Part shown: piece by piece, positions 36,027 through 52,300 of the stretch | Position numbering within the stretch: the first letter of the stretch is position 1 | How the letters are laid out: each line of letters begins with the position of its first letter | Assembly: GCA_003344405.1 (NCBI GenBank) | Contig: NOWV01000004.1 | Coordinates: forward strand, 186,001-250,000 | Source of the DNA: Trichoplax sp. H2 | Lineage: Eukaryota > Placozoa > Uniplacotomia > Trichoplacea | DNA length: 64,000 bases | Reading direction: 5' to 3' | Made by a program: the position numbers and the translations under genes | Notes under the pieces: model-generated | Told to the model about the DNA's origin: nothing | Database searches by the model: none | What the model saw: only the letters and a program-made list of their open reading frames with translations

Positions 36027-37358
36027 TTCATCTTTTATCACGATAATAACTCCTTTTAAGTCATTAAAGCTAGTAGTGTAAACTTTTCTGTTTAAATAAT
36101 ATTTATTAGCATTTTTACAAATCATTCTCTACTCATGTTTACATTAATTAAAATAACCAGTTTGTAACAGTTATTTGGACTGCTTACAATACGTTATTAT
36201 ACTACGCTATTTTTGTTGATATCATTACCTTTTATTCTTGAATGGTTGTTACGCTATTGCGCATATCTTTTCAAGTGTTGTTTTATAATTTGTAAAGACA
36301 TACATTCGTTTCATTTAGCATTAGTAATTAATCCGCTGAACATTGCAATATGTGTGGACTATTAGCGCGACAAAGTTCTGAAATTCTTTTATTATCAACA
36401 GAAGAAGAGTTATGACTTGAGACTCGATTGTATTTAATGCAATGGTGACCAAATACATTATGATAAAAGTACAATGTACGACGTAAAGTACAGGTTCTTG
36501 TGTTAATGACATATAGTCAAACCGTAGAGTGAAATAAGTAATGTTATAGAAATCTTGGGATCGTTATCCCATCATAATTCACCCGGTAGCTCAATTGGCA
36601 ATGTAGACATTTTACACAGTTTCTTGAATTTCTCCATTCGCAAAGCCATTTAAGTTAATTATTTTACAAAATTCAAATTTGTGAGGAGAAAGTATACAGT
36701 TTACGCAATTATTTCACATATTATCTAGACAAAGATTGAATGATATCCAATCTTTAGAAGTGACTTTAGACTCAATAAAATTAGACACCGTTGGAATGGA
36801 TATTTCTAATGAATTTAAGACAATATAACAATAGTCATAAGGAAATGGTGATTGTAAAATTCTGATATTTACTATAATTAATTATTTGGATGCAACAACC
36901 GTGACATCATTTATTTAACGTTAGTATGCTATCAGAGGATGACGAATTAGCAGCAATATTGCTATATTGACAGTAAGTACGATGTTAAAATTTTGTAACG
37001 TTGTAATAGGCGATAGACGGAAATGTATAGTACACTTTCATAGTAATGAATATATAAAGATTCCGGTACATCCATGCATGCAAATATTTCCATATCGTTA
37101 ATTTACGATATTTGCATGTGCCAAATAATAGATGTTGACAAATTCATACGCAGTTGAGCCTGAACGCAAAATTAACTGCTTTCGTATTGAAATTATTTAC
37201 GTCTTCCGTATTAGATTCTTAAATTTACTCATTGATTCTGAAAGAGAATTATTTCCATTCGGTTAAAACAGTTACTGTAAGTAATAGATTCATTTAAATC
37301 ATTCAAAGAGGGCTTACAATCTGCTATCGTTTCGATCACTGCCAACAATAACTACTTA
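36027..37358. other. Convergent intergenic region, WDR82 and Smad2/3 3' ends
   Basis: No exon-like frame. A tRNA A-box-like string (ggtagctcaattgg at ~36585-36598) has no B box or cloverleaf. Otherwise only stop-rich AT-rich DNA. Confidence 0.55.
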
Positions 37359-40581
<3,223 letters not shown>

Positions 40582-40857
40582 TCAGTTGATTGTTTTTGCA
40601 GGTAAAGTGTCTGGATGAAGTCTTTACTTGTATATTGAACTGGGTCGGTAGGAATCAGTAACAATTCTGAAGTTCTCTCTCAAATGATACAGAATTTGTT
40701 GTGTGGTGGTAAACTACGCTGATCATTACTAATGATCGCCAGCGAATATCCGCGAGATAACTTTGCTTTTCAGTTTAATTAAAAGATCTCCTTTAAGGGT
40801 ATGACAACAGAAAAAAATTGTGACGGAAGGATGACGGGCGTATCGATTTTATTTATT

Positions 40858-41125
40858 TACAGTACCTTAACATACAGTACTAGTACTCTACTTTATAGTA
40901 CAGTACTGTAGGGGGCATGGACTTTTCTTGTACTGTAGTGTACTGTACTGTACAGTACAGTAACGGTACAGTCCTGTCCTGTACAGTGTACTGTACAGTG
41001 TACAGTCCATGGCCAAGTTGACAGGACTGTACTGCACTATACTGTACACTGTAAGATAAAAGAAAGAAAAAAAGCTTTATACTACCGTATACTGTTGCTA
41101 TGACATATAGTGTAGTGTACTGTAT
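40858..41125. repeat. GTAC palindromic array in the Smad2/3-DHFR divergent promoter
   Basis: Interrupted runs of GTACAGTACTGTA and CTGTACAGTG between the two start codons (40524 and 41424). The densest parts are 40890-41060 and 41080-41122. They contain several CTGTACAG palindromes, separated by unique sequence such as ggggcatggacttttc. Confidence 0.8.
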
Positions 41126-41423
41126 GGGCTGAATCATGCGCTGACCCTAACATCACCGACTAATTTGAGAGGAATGAAAGCAGCACGAGTGCACCCACAC
41201 ACACGCACTGCAGAGCAGTGAGACAGACGGACTACCGCAGTGACCCGATGAGGACTCGGTTCAGCGATAGGTTTTGATGAGGGTTTATTTACTAATCCAT
41301 CTGCAACGGATTTTTATATTAGCGCGGACAATTATTATTCAGCCACATCGAAAAAAGGCATTTATGCTTTTACGACGACTTTCATCATCCGGTCCTCTTC
41401 ATCATCGTTAAATTAAGTTAAAG

Positions 41424-44400
41424 ATGCAAAAAAACTTTAGAATGATTGCTGCAATGACCCGTGACCGTGGTATCGGATATAAGAATGATTTGCCATGGAA
41501 ACTTCGGTTCGTATGACCTTTAATTTAATTTAAAATGGTGTTAAGACTTCAGGCCAATCTGCACACTGCTTTATACGAGTATGTAATCGTTCATAAATTA
41601 TCTTACAACGAAAGCATACAATAGAAGAGATAGAAAAGGGAATGATGTGTTACTAAGTGACTGTCAGACACGTAATATAATTTACAGATTGATAACATGT
41701 TATCGACTTGTCGTCTACACTCTATACACATATCAGACAAACTACATATTCTACTCTACAGTACAGTGCAAATTAGTTTTAATTTTAATGTTGTAATTTA
41801 AACGTCCAAATACATCGTAAATAATAAAATAGATAATCCCAAATAATTCTCAACATTTAGATAATTGACTAGGTCTTAAAGTAGAAATAAATATAAATAT
41901 AACTGCACTGTACAGTAGAGTGTTGACCTTTAGCTTTAAAGATACGACTCATTGCTCATAAAACAAAATATATTCCAGCTATGCGAGTATAAATTCTCGA
42001 ATTTGTACGTGCTTTAATTAAAAATTGGACGTTAGTCTTTGTAACCACTTTGTGGCCTTGAGATATCGCTATTCACCAAGAAATCGATATCACTGAACAC
42101 TGATATAACTGTCCATGCAAGAACAGTCGAAGCACATAGTAATAATAATTACTATGTACTTTGCCATCCAAAAATTGGAAACGAAAATAAACACATTGTA
42201 CAGTATATTTATATACTCGTATAAATATACAGCATGCAGCGAAAGTGAACCGTACGCGTATAATTAATTAATAATTAGAATCAATATGCCGTATGGCTTA
42301 TACTGTACTGTGGTAAAGATTGATTTATGCTACATAGTTTGTTCACAGAATTTATGGCATTTAATATTGGTATTTTCGTCTCTGGGCTATTCGCCATGAC
42401 AATAACGATCATACTATAATTAATTCAAAGCATAATTTGCTAGTAAAGATCTATGCGTGAATTTTGGTGCTACCAGATTAGAACATCCAACTTCGTACGG
42501 ATGACAGTCACCTGTTAGTCCTTGATGATCCATCTAAGTAGTACTCGCACTAGCTTAAATTTTAGCGAGCATAATGTAAAATAATATACTGATTGCATAT
42601 ATTAATCTAACGCTTCAAGATATAGCTTTGCAGGTAATCAAATTCATTACTACGATGCGGTATATCCTTAAATTATATTATTCACAGAGGATGACTCCCA
42701 AGTATTTTTTATATCTATGGTATTATGAATAAAGTACAGAGGTGGATACCTAGATGCATTAGTTTGATGTGATTCACTCGGTATTTAAATGAAGTTCGGT
42801 ATATGAAGAATTGAAAGAGAATATGTAGTTAGTAGTTGCAGTGGTTACTTTCCCTGAAAGATTTTACTGCAGTATTATTAAAAGCGAGATGAAGGATTAA
42901 GTTTACAAAAAGGTCAATAGATTTGATTCTTTACAGTAGATACGTCGGTATAAAATATAGCATATGATAAAGCTAGGTTAGGAAGAATTATTCTTACAAA
43001 TTATATATGTTAATCATCAAATACTGGGACGAAATCTTCCCTAGTAACTTATTCTTTAACTTGTACTAGGAATCTATTCTCATTAAGTCCCAATAATTTA
43101 TAATGTATGCTATTTTCTACCGTAGATTCAATGATTACTAGTCATTAATTTACTTATAATTTTAAGAACTATTTGACTATTGTACTAGCGATTAGATTGC
43201 TATTGGATAGTTATATAGATTTATAAGTTATTACCCTCTTCCTGAATTGGTACACGTATGTGCATGCAGCTTTAAATATCCCTTAAGGTTAATGGCTAGT
43301 CTTATAAGACCGACCAACAGTATCTCATCTTCATCTTACTTATTATGGTATCTCCTTTTATTTTAGAAACGAATATAAATACTTCGCTCGCTTAACAACG
43401 TCGACCAAAGATTCAGGTTAGGAGAATCGTTGCTATAGTCATGCTAAAAGCTCCGGAGTACGATTTTGGTTTAATATTTTAGTTATAATTTGCGCTAATC
43501 GTTACATAAAGATATAATACAATGATGCATATTATTCTTGCTCTAAAGAAAAATGTCATACATTTGCAATGCTCTGGGTATTCAAGCTTACTGTATGTAT
43601 GTGGAAACTACAATATTAAATAATTTGAAATGTTAATGGCATTGTAGATGTAATTAAATTTTATAGTTTGGAATAACAGGCTGAAATTAGATTTAAAATA
43701 TTCGAAATTTCATTTCTAATTAGATAACTCACTAGATAATGGCGAGATTACTTACTGTGTTCAGTTATGCATCGTACAAGAACATAGCTGCGTATTTGAT
43801 GTGTACTGTACAGTAAATCATCATTATCTCAAATATTTTCACTTATCTCATTTTGAAGATATATCGATCAATTAAATATCAGCGATAAATTTTTTGTCCA
43901 CCGCAGCCAAGAAAAATGCTGTTTTGATGGGACGTAATACATGGGTTAGCATTCCAGAGAAAAATCGACCTCTACGGAATAGAATTAATATTGTTATTAG
44001 CTCGCAACTTCGGTAAGCTATTATGATATGGTAACAGAATAAGTTATACGGATCTGATAGTATTATGGTTACTAGCTTTATAAGGAACTAGAAAATAGCA
44101 ATTACTAAAATATTTTTAATCGTTGAGTGCGGCACTAGAACTGTAATATCATATGACTATTATTTAATTTGATATTCCAATACGTAACGCGGGCTAATGA
44201 TAGAGCTGAAGAGGTCCCGGAAGGTGTACATGTAGTAGCATCTATACCAGAAGTGATAGAACTCGTTCAGAGTCCTTTATTGAAGGATATCGTGGAGACT
44301 GTATGGATTGTTGGTGGAGCACCTGTGTACAAGGTAAAGTATCGTGGTACAGTAAAATTAAATACTTCATATTTACGCTTGATATGCTGTATGTCGTATA

Positions 44401-45049
44401 TGATACTAAAAGCTTTTTTGTAGAAGAGTGCGGCTTATATTTTAACATTAATTGTTAATTAAACAATAATTCTTCCCTAATTTTTTTTAGGGTTTTATGT
44501 CACATCCACAATGTGATCGTATTTATTTAACAAAATTAGATGCAAACTACGAATGCGATGTATTTTTTCCCGAAATGTCCGACGATTTCAAAGAAATTAG
44601 GTAATTTAGATAAACATTTTATGATAGCCTAGCTAGTAAGGCGTATTTTAATGATAAATATTGATAATTTGCATTGTTAGCGAAAGAGCTACATCAAGTA
44701 AGCTCATCATCTGTTAAATCTCTAATTACTGTACTACCAATTCGATACAGTTTATATTCTAGCTATTTAATTGAGAGGTTTGAATATAGTGAGATCAACT
44801 AATCAACCCTATTAGGTTCGTTGAAGTACCGTATAATGAACGTTAGTGCATTAAGACTAACAAAAAGTTACAATTAACTCAGTCACTGTACTTGTTATTA
44901 ATCAGCTATTGATTTTTAGGACAGGATTTTAATTCACGAAGACATTAATTAAGCTAAAATTTTTCAATTGTAGGGATCCAGATGTGTCACAAGAGGTACA
45001 AGAAGAAAATGGTTTAAAGTACACTTTTCATGTCTACCAGAGGAACTAA
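41424..45049 (+). CDS. DHFR: Dihydrofolate reductase, 184 aa, monofunctional
   Basis: NADPH-dependent reduction of dihydrofolate to tetrahydrofolate. Six exons: 41424-41506, 43367-43416, 43907-44012, 44204-44333, 44491-44600 and 44974-45049, with phases 2,1,2,0,2. Conserved elements: [20 protein letters not shown] with active-site Glu30, [43 protein letters not shown] (NADPH-binding Gly-Gly), [19 protein letters not shown], and [10 protein letters not shown] at the C-terminus. The length matches vertebrate DHFR (187). The stop follows directly, with no thymidylate synthase fusion, as expected for animals. The 1.86-kb first intron is the longest in the gene. Confidence 0.97.
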
Positions 45050-45558
45050 AACGGGGTGCATTCGTTGCTAAGTCAACAATTTGACGAATAGTGCCACGTT
45101 ACAGAATGAACTGAAACTTAATACAACTGTTGCCATCATTAATGTGTTAAGTTACAATGTATCAACAATCAGACATTTTGTTCATTTAAGTTATAGAAAT
45201 ACAGTAAGGTTACTTAATTAAATAAGTAACATACTTATCAAATGTTGTGTAATAACTTAACAATCCACGTATAATAAGTATAATCAATGTTTCACACATA
45301 AACGAATATTAACATTAATGGCCAGCTATTTTATTAAAAATCTTGTTCAGTACACCAGTAATTGGTTCTGTCATGGTGTACAACATCCAATTATAATTAT
45401 AGTTACGCATTCAATGAGCATATCATCAACATAGAGTTCAACGTATTGAGACTGTTATCGCGTCTAACAACTATGAGTATTATTGCTATCTTTAAGGCAA
45501 ATGAAAGTATACAAGCATTTTAACTATTCTGATAAATTGAGTATACTAATTCTAATAT
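45050..45558. other. Convergent intergenic region, DHFR and ISOC 3' ends
   Basis: About 510 bp with no exon-like frame or repeat; holds both 3' UTRs. Confidence 0.6.
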
Positions 45559-47377
45559 TTAAAGCAATTTGGAATCAGGAGGAAGTTCCAAAATTAGTTT
45601 CTGAATATCTTTAAATTTTGCATTCTTTGAATCTCCAACTAAACCGAGCAACATCGATTCGTAAGTCGTGATGAAAATGCCGGATTGCCGCATGCGCTAT
45701 TGATTAAATTATTTATTTCATTAATAGTACAATTTAGTTATTAAATCAATATTCAAAGAGCTGAATATTATACAATCAATAAGTTAATGCAGGTACATTA
45801 GTTTATGATTACCTCAATTGCAAATAATCTGTCCACCCTGCTACGTGAAGATATAGCGTCAGCTATGACATAAACATTATACCCTTTCTGACGTAAATCC
45901 AAAGCAGTTTGTAGTACACAGACGTGCGCCTAATTTAAGAATATGGGTAAATAAATAAGATCATTAATACGATCATGGAAATAAGTCTGCAGTGTAAAGA
46001 AACAAGCGTAACTACAAGGACAATCTTGCTAGGGCTGAATCAACAGCATCGAATGGTATTAACATTTTATTTTCAGTTTTGATTTGGCTTCAATCCTTCA
46101 TCTTAAGCCGTATCTCGCAGCTATTGAAAAGACTACAATGACGAAGAAGTGAAAGAACATCTAGTTCTTTCCTAATAAGGACATGATTATTAGTGTTTCA
46201 AAGCAAACCTCAATGCCAAATAAAACAATTGATTTCCTATTAGTCGTGCTGATCTTCTCGTACACTTCCGGCACGACCATAGAGAACTTAGTCTTTTGTA
46301 CGATAGGCAAAGAATGGTCATGTTGAAGGCATTCAGTTATATTCAACTCAGTGATTGTATTACCTAATCCTTCGTTTGATTTCATAGAAAAGTAAAATTA
46401 ACTTCATTGCCGATTGGTAAATGTAACGGAAATGAACCTAAAAGCCTGCCCATTGATATTTTTCGCTATCCGATTTCAAATTTGACTTTGGTAAATCATT
46501 CAAATAAGATATTTTACCCTTTTACCATGACCAATTTAGTAATCATACCTTTGGGATACTGCAAAGAGTAACAATTATTAAAATCGTTCAAATCATACTT
46601 TTAATCACACTACTAAATGCTTCGGACGTATGCTGCATCTTTTTAGTACAGTACTACCAACAAGTATTGATATCTATTACGAAATAGTGGGCAGCAGAAA
46701 TTGTAATGGATAAATTCATATTACTGTACGGCTAGAGGTTGTTTTAATTTACTGCTTGATGTATATATATATGTTTAAGGTTATAAGATAGGTTATAGAT
46801 GAAATTTGAATTTGAATATACCTGTTCTGTTACGACCACAGGAATATTAAGAATTTTGGCTGCTTTAAGCTAGATCAGTATGATAATGAAATGGTGAAAT
46901 TTAGCATTTTAACATTGACTAAGTCTATGCAAACTATGCTGAGCGTTTATAGGCTTTTAATTTTAATTTTATTTAATTTACATAAGCGATTATCCGGTTA
47001 ATGCCCATGCCTATGCTGTATACAGTACTGCAGTTATTATACATTTATTATCATTCAGTTCGCTCGAGCTTAATTGACGTTGAAATCTGAGATGTCACCA
47101 TGGCAAGCGAGAAGAGAACGTAACTACTAGTCTCGAGTAAGTTTATGTTGCTTGTACTAATCAGCATACGCGTAAAAACGCTATCGTCCTATCGTCTAAG
47201 ATTGAGTACAGCTACAATCATCATGCAATAGTATTAATCCGATAACCTACTTACCAATCTATCAACAACGACAACAATTTCTTTAAACTGTGAAATGACT
47301 CCACGAAATTTTTCTTGCATGTCACAGCAAAAGAAATAAGTGTCGTCCATGGTTAATTTTCCAATATCAGACATCAT
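45559..47377 (-). CDS. Isochorismatase domain-containing protein (ISOC1/ISOC2-like), about 196-198 aa
   Basis: Cysteine-hydrolase (isochorismatase-like) fold; the animal substrate is unknown. Exons: 47377-47255, 46869-46822, ~46373-46209, 45929-45813 and 45696-45559. Segments in order: [17 protein letters not shown] (with the catalytic Asp), [39 protein letters not shown] (catalytic Lys), [20 protein letters not shown] (nucleophile Cys), [19 protein letters not shown], then [19 protein letters not shown] and the [15 protein letters not shown] tail. The start is a double ATG (47377 and 47374). Exon 3 lacks a visible AG acceptor where the protein needs one: TEQ should continue Y-x-x-G-L-G. All three catalytic residues are present. 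Confidence 0.9.
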
Positions 47378-49302
47378 GCAATACTCTAAGTAGTATAAAA
47401 ATTCCGTTAATTAGAGCAAAGGGTTAGCTGCTATACCGCGGTCATCAATAATGACAGAAATACGATAAGGTAATTTTACCTTTTTGACCGCTAAAGCAAA
47501 TCACGCAATTACTGTATGCAGCAGGTTTACCTCTTTCAAGGTCCTTTTATTGTCTCAGGTGTTACAGTTTTAGGCTGGAAAGCCTACTTACTGTACAGTG
47601 TACAGTACAGTATTGTCTGTCAAGGATTCCTCTCTCTACAGTACTGTACAGTACAGTACAGTAGTCTATGTGTTTGCACTGTACACTGTACACTGTACGG
47701 TAATGGTCCACGAACTACTAACTTCCGATGGCCCAAGAGGGTCACCTGCGACTGTGTGTGTGTAAATCCTGGGCAATCATACGAACTAAATCTTACCTAA
47801 CTGTAGGTAGGATTTACCAGTCCACATTGCGCAGCATACAAAGTCCGCTGTAATCAAAACTTATTACTGACAGAGAGAGTTACGTAGACTTAACCCTCTA
47901 TTTCCATCACTACGATGAAATCCACTTCTATTTTAGTATACTGTAATGTGCAGTATAACTCGAAATTAAATCTGCGCAGATCACATACAACTCCACATTC
48001 GTAAGATAGTCTTGTGCTTGCCTAAGTCAATGTGGCCTTTCATTTAATTACTGCAGTGATGCAGTTCAAAGAATACCAATAGGATCTAAGGTGTTAACGG
48101 TCTTTTGGATGTCCCAAACATTAATTAATTATCAGTCGACTATTTGAATTATCTCGAAAATTTTTGTTCTTCAATCATTGCTATCCACACATTCAAGAAA
48201 TATTCAGAATCAGCTATATTACTAATGTAGTTGCAGCAATCGAGTTGGTACTGTCCTAATACAGTTGTTATGTATGGAAGACTACAGTAACTTGTTGTAC
48301 TGCACCTAACGTGTTAGCATAAGATAAAGGTGTAATACGTTATTACGGCTATACTATTTAAATGCAGTAAATCCTAAATAAGGGAGGCTGTTAGTAAGCT
48401 TACTAGGAGGAGCGTATCAAAGTCCCTCGTGCTAACGTTCACGACTAAGAGTGGAAACACAACGGTAGTATTTACCGTTCGAAGTGCTAAATTACGATAG
48501 GTCAGCTGGTAGCCTGATCTGATACAGAAAATAAGATAGAATAGATTTACTAACGCAGTGATGGTTGTTGTTGTATGTAATTCTGTTTGATCGCAGCTTA
48601 CAAGTGTTGCAAAATATTTTGATAAAAAGTCTTTGATGATAGTTTCATACAAACTTTAAATTTGCATACTTACACGGAGATTTTTTCCCTTTTTAGAGAA
48701 TCCAGCTTACACGAAGAGAAATTTCGTGAAGACTTTTAAGTACATTTAATTAATTTAGTTTTTTATGCCACTACGCGTGTTTTACAAATATACATAAAAA
48801 GTTTTATATTGATAATAAAAGTAGCTAAAACTTTATACAATGTTTTGCTTCAAATAGAACACTATATTGTATAATTGATTTCAGATTAAATATTATCACT
48901 ACGGTTCTGCAGAGTAGATATAAAATTCTTTCGTTTATTAGCAATCCCTTATGCTAACATTCAAAAAGAACGGTAATCGCTTTCTCAAATCTACAGATTA
49001 TTTGTAGTGCTATAGAGTAGCAGCTCTAAAGCCTGAAATCTATTCTTTCAAGATTATATTAATTACTCTCGTATTTTTAATAATAATTTTATCATAGTAG
49101 TACCTCAATACTAAAATTTTATAATACTCGTAGTATAGCAACAGTTAATTTTGCTCACCATTATAATAATACAATTAACTTTCAGTAATAATGAATAGAT
49201 GAAAAATAAGGTATATTAAATACCATTCAGTGAAGTTAGGCTCAGCTTTAGATTACTTAAAAATAAAAATATTCACAAGACTTCTAGGTTATGTAATCAT
49301 GG
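47378..49302. other. Region between the ISOC promoter and the SAFB 3' end
   Basis: It holds the ISOC upstream region with a GTAC array (47587-47702). At 48.37-48.65 kb frames are open on both strands for 36-92 codons with no recognised product; simultaneous openness on both strands argues for composition rather than coding. The rest is stop-rich. Confidence 0.45.
47587..47702. repeat. GTAC palindromic array upstream of ISOC
   Basis: Two dense segments (ctgtacagtgtacagtacagt and acagtactgtacagtacag, then cactgtacactgtacactgtac) 210-325 bp upstream of the ISOC ATG. Confidence 0.8.
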
Positions 49303-52300
49303 TTAATTTCGCGTAGCGAAGGCGCTACTCCGCCTAATGCCAGCGCTAGAAATTCTAGATGTCCTATGCCGGTCATCTCTAGGATTACGCATACTCCGAT
49401 CTCTGTTGGGGAACTGGTTAAAACCACTACGATTGTGGGCGGCATGCTTGTTTGTGCGCTCAGAGTGTGACATAAAAGAATTAGAATTTGAGGCAATACG
49501 GCCGCTGCTTCCGGGCCAATTGGCACGTCCTTCATCTCTATGTATGGCTTCTCGCTGGATCTTATATCTACTTCTTTCGTCACTAGTCGATCTAAAAGAA
49601 TGATCCTTGTTAGGCTCACGGTCCCGGATACCAGAACTTCGTACTACACGAGCAGAGTTTCTGGACCCTGAATTTGGTCAAATTTTAAATCATTAGAAAA
49701 TTCATCCGCTGAGGGTAGACGAAATGTTTTATAACAATTTGACTGTAAGTAAGGATAAAGAATACTAGTCACCTTCCTTATTCCTATTATGAGTCGCAGA
49801 CGTATCCGTCTGTAACAGACTTGAAAAACGCGTACTGTCGCGATCACTTGAACGCTCTGTTGTTGGATGTGTATCAGTTGGATTATAGCTATGCTTTGAC
49901 CAAGACATTCTACCATGATGGTTACTATCATGCCGTGATTCCAATCGAATTGGTGTATGTATCTGTCGTCGAGCTTAAAAGGGACAGTAGCGAATGTTAA
50001 ATAGCTAGAATTATTCAGAGAAACATAACAGTTACTTTGTAGATAATTATAATAGCTACCCAATTTTTCTTCTGATGATGATGGCTTTCCCCAATCGTTT
50101 CTATGATGTACATGATATCGAACAACAGAGTGTCCATCGCGATGGGTACTATCTTTACTTCTTCTTTGTTGCAATTCTATCAGATATACGTAATTAGTCA
50201 GATAGAAGCGACATGAGATACGCATGCAATATATTTTATCAGACCAGATCCTAGGTTATTTCGGCGATAGCCAGCGTTAATGCTTCGAGCTGTATCTTTA
50301 GAGTGCTCGTACGTCCTTTCTCTTGCTAGTCTTTTAGCACCAGATACACCACTACTGCGATAATCAGGCGATTCTGCTGATCTTTTCAAACCATGCTGTT
50401 CATAACGGGAAGCTGATTCAGGATTAGGTCGACTGTGATGAACATCCCTTCTACGATTTTGATAGTCTCTAGGTCTATTTCTGTAACGATCCTCGTCTCG
50501 CATTACTCGAGCTTTATCCGATTGAAAACGATCTCTAACATGCAGATGCTCCTCCTTATTTTGTCTGCGCAACTTACTACTTCTGATTTCTTCTAAAGTA
50601 AGTACTTTACCATTTCTACGTATATTTTCGAAAAAATTAGATTAGATAGAAGATCAAAATAGTCAATAATTATTTTCTCACCTGCTCTGACTTCGAGGAC
50701 TCGTGCCTTGTTTAACGTCAAGTGCTTCTTCGTTCGACCGTTTTCTAATGCCATCATTAGATTTAGATATGATATCTAAGTCACAATCATCGTAAGGAGA
50801 CGAAAATTAAAATCAAAGATTTTGCTATCAAATTTATATTCTAAATGTGAACAATATAGCTCACTGGAGCGATTGGAATTCGAAAGTGTCTCATCTTCAG
50901 AAAGTTCTTTATTAAACCTAAATTTGGATTTACTTGCTTCTTGATCGCCTCTAACGACCTGAGTTTTAGATGTGTGATCACTCGTGGCCTGGCATGTTGG
51001 GTAATAGTAAGATCAATAAGATAACAGCTACTGTATTTAAAGTCAACCCAAACGGACAGATATCTAATATTTATGACATACCCATTCAATCGTGACAACG
51101 CTTCCACTTATATTGGTATTATTCAGACAAGCGATACATTCAGCAGCTTCTTTATGTCTTGCCATTTGTACATGCCCATAATACTTTGATTCAAGTGATT
51201 TCATACTTATAATAATTGTCGCACTTATTACCTGAATGAGTGATCATGAGTCAGTAATGAAATTTGTAATAATAGATTATCCAACTCTCAACATTTAGAT
51301 AGTAGCCAAAACGTACCTTGCCATATTCCGATAACTTATCCTTCAAATCTGCTGCTCGAACTTTGTGCTGCAGACCTCCAATCCACAGGCTACAATTATC
51401 TTCAGTCTTTAGAGTGCTATCAGACTCTACACCAGCAAAATGTTAAATATTGATAGAAAAAATTTAGGTACGTTACGATAAGTTTGAATAGGTTGCCAGC
51501 CTACCTTTTTTAACATCACTTTGAGAATTATTCTTTCCTTCCGGTACCCTAAATGTCAAGATACAGTTGTGATGTCGAAAATGATAACTTTAGGACGAAC
51601 AGAACACCTTATATAGCAGAGGTAGCAAAGAAAGCTTAGCTTGATAATTCTCGATATTCAGACATTGGATAATCAAAAATATCTCAGTGAAATTACTTAT
51701 TAAGTGACAATATCGATATTAAGTACAATTTTTTCATACATAGTCGCAAGAAATATGGCACTTTCGAGAGAGATAGGATTACTGAATTCAGATTTGCTTT
51801 GTATGATCAAATGTTTATCAAATGATACTACAATATCATGCAATAGATGTGGTTTTACAAGTAAGTCAGATAAGCTTAAAAGGGGCGACGAACATTATCC
51901 TTATTATATTATTTTAGATTGCCAATTCAATTCGTGGACATTTCTAACCATTATAAGCTCGACGTAAGTTGCCAATCAATAAGATCATTCGGTATAATTA
52001 AATAGTGAAAATATTGAAGCTAAACGTTCATGAGATACCGCCATGTACGCCAAAGGACAAATCTTGCAAACTATGACTGATGATATTGATGAACGTTCTC
52101 TGATGATAACAGCAATTAAATGAACGAAACATAACATACCTTTTACTCAATGGTTTTGGGATCACAGATACGTTTCTATCAGTTCGCTCACGTCCATGAC
52201 CAAACTTATGATCGAGATCATTCCCACCCTCAGCTAATAGTGTGGATGGAGAATTTTCAGTCTCTTTTTCTACGGATATCTGTTCTTGCAAATCGATTTT

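Noticed and set aside
36580-36610. tRNA A-box-like ggtagctcaattgg
   Set aside because: No B box or cloverleaf downstream.
44169-44203. ATG upstream of DHFR exon 4 as an alternative start
   Set aside because: The acceptor at 44203 gives the exact phase and conserved Arg-Ala-Glu continuation; the ATG lies in the intron.
48374-48652. Open frames on both strands (92 codons minus, about 40 plus)
   Set aside because: Simultaneous openness without homology or convincing splice sites; probably compositional.
49644-50225. A single 193-codon minus-strand reading of the SAFB tail
   Set aside because: It runs through an intron; the exon model 50176-50036 plus 49973-49773 keeps the Arg/Ser/His-rich coding frame and canonical splice sites.
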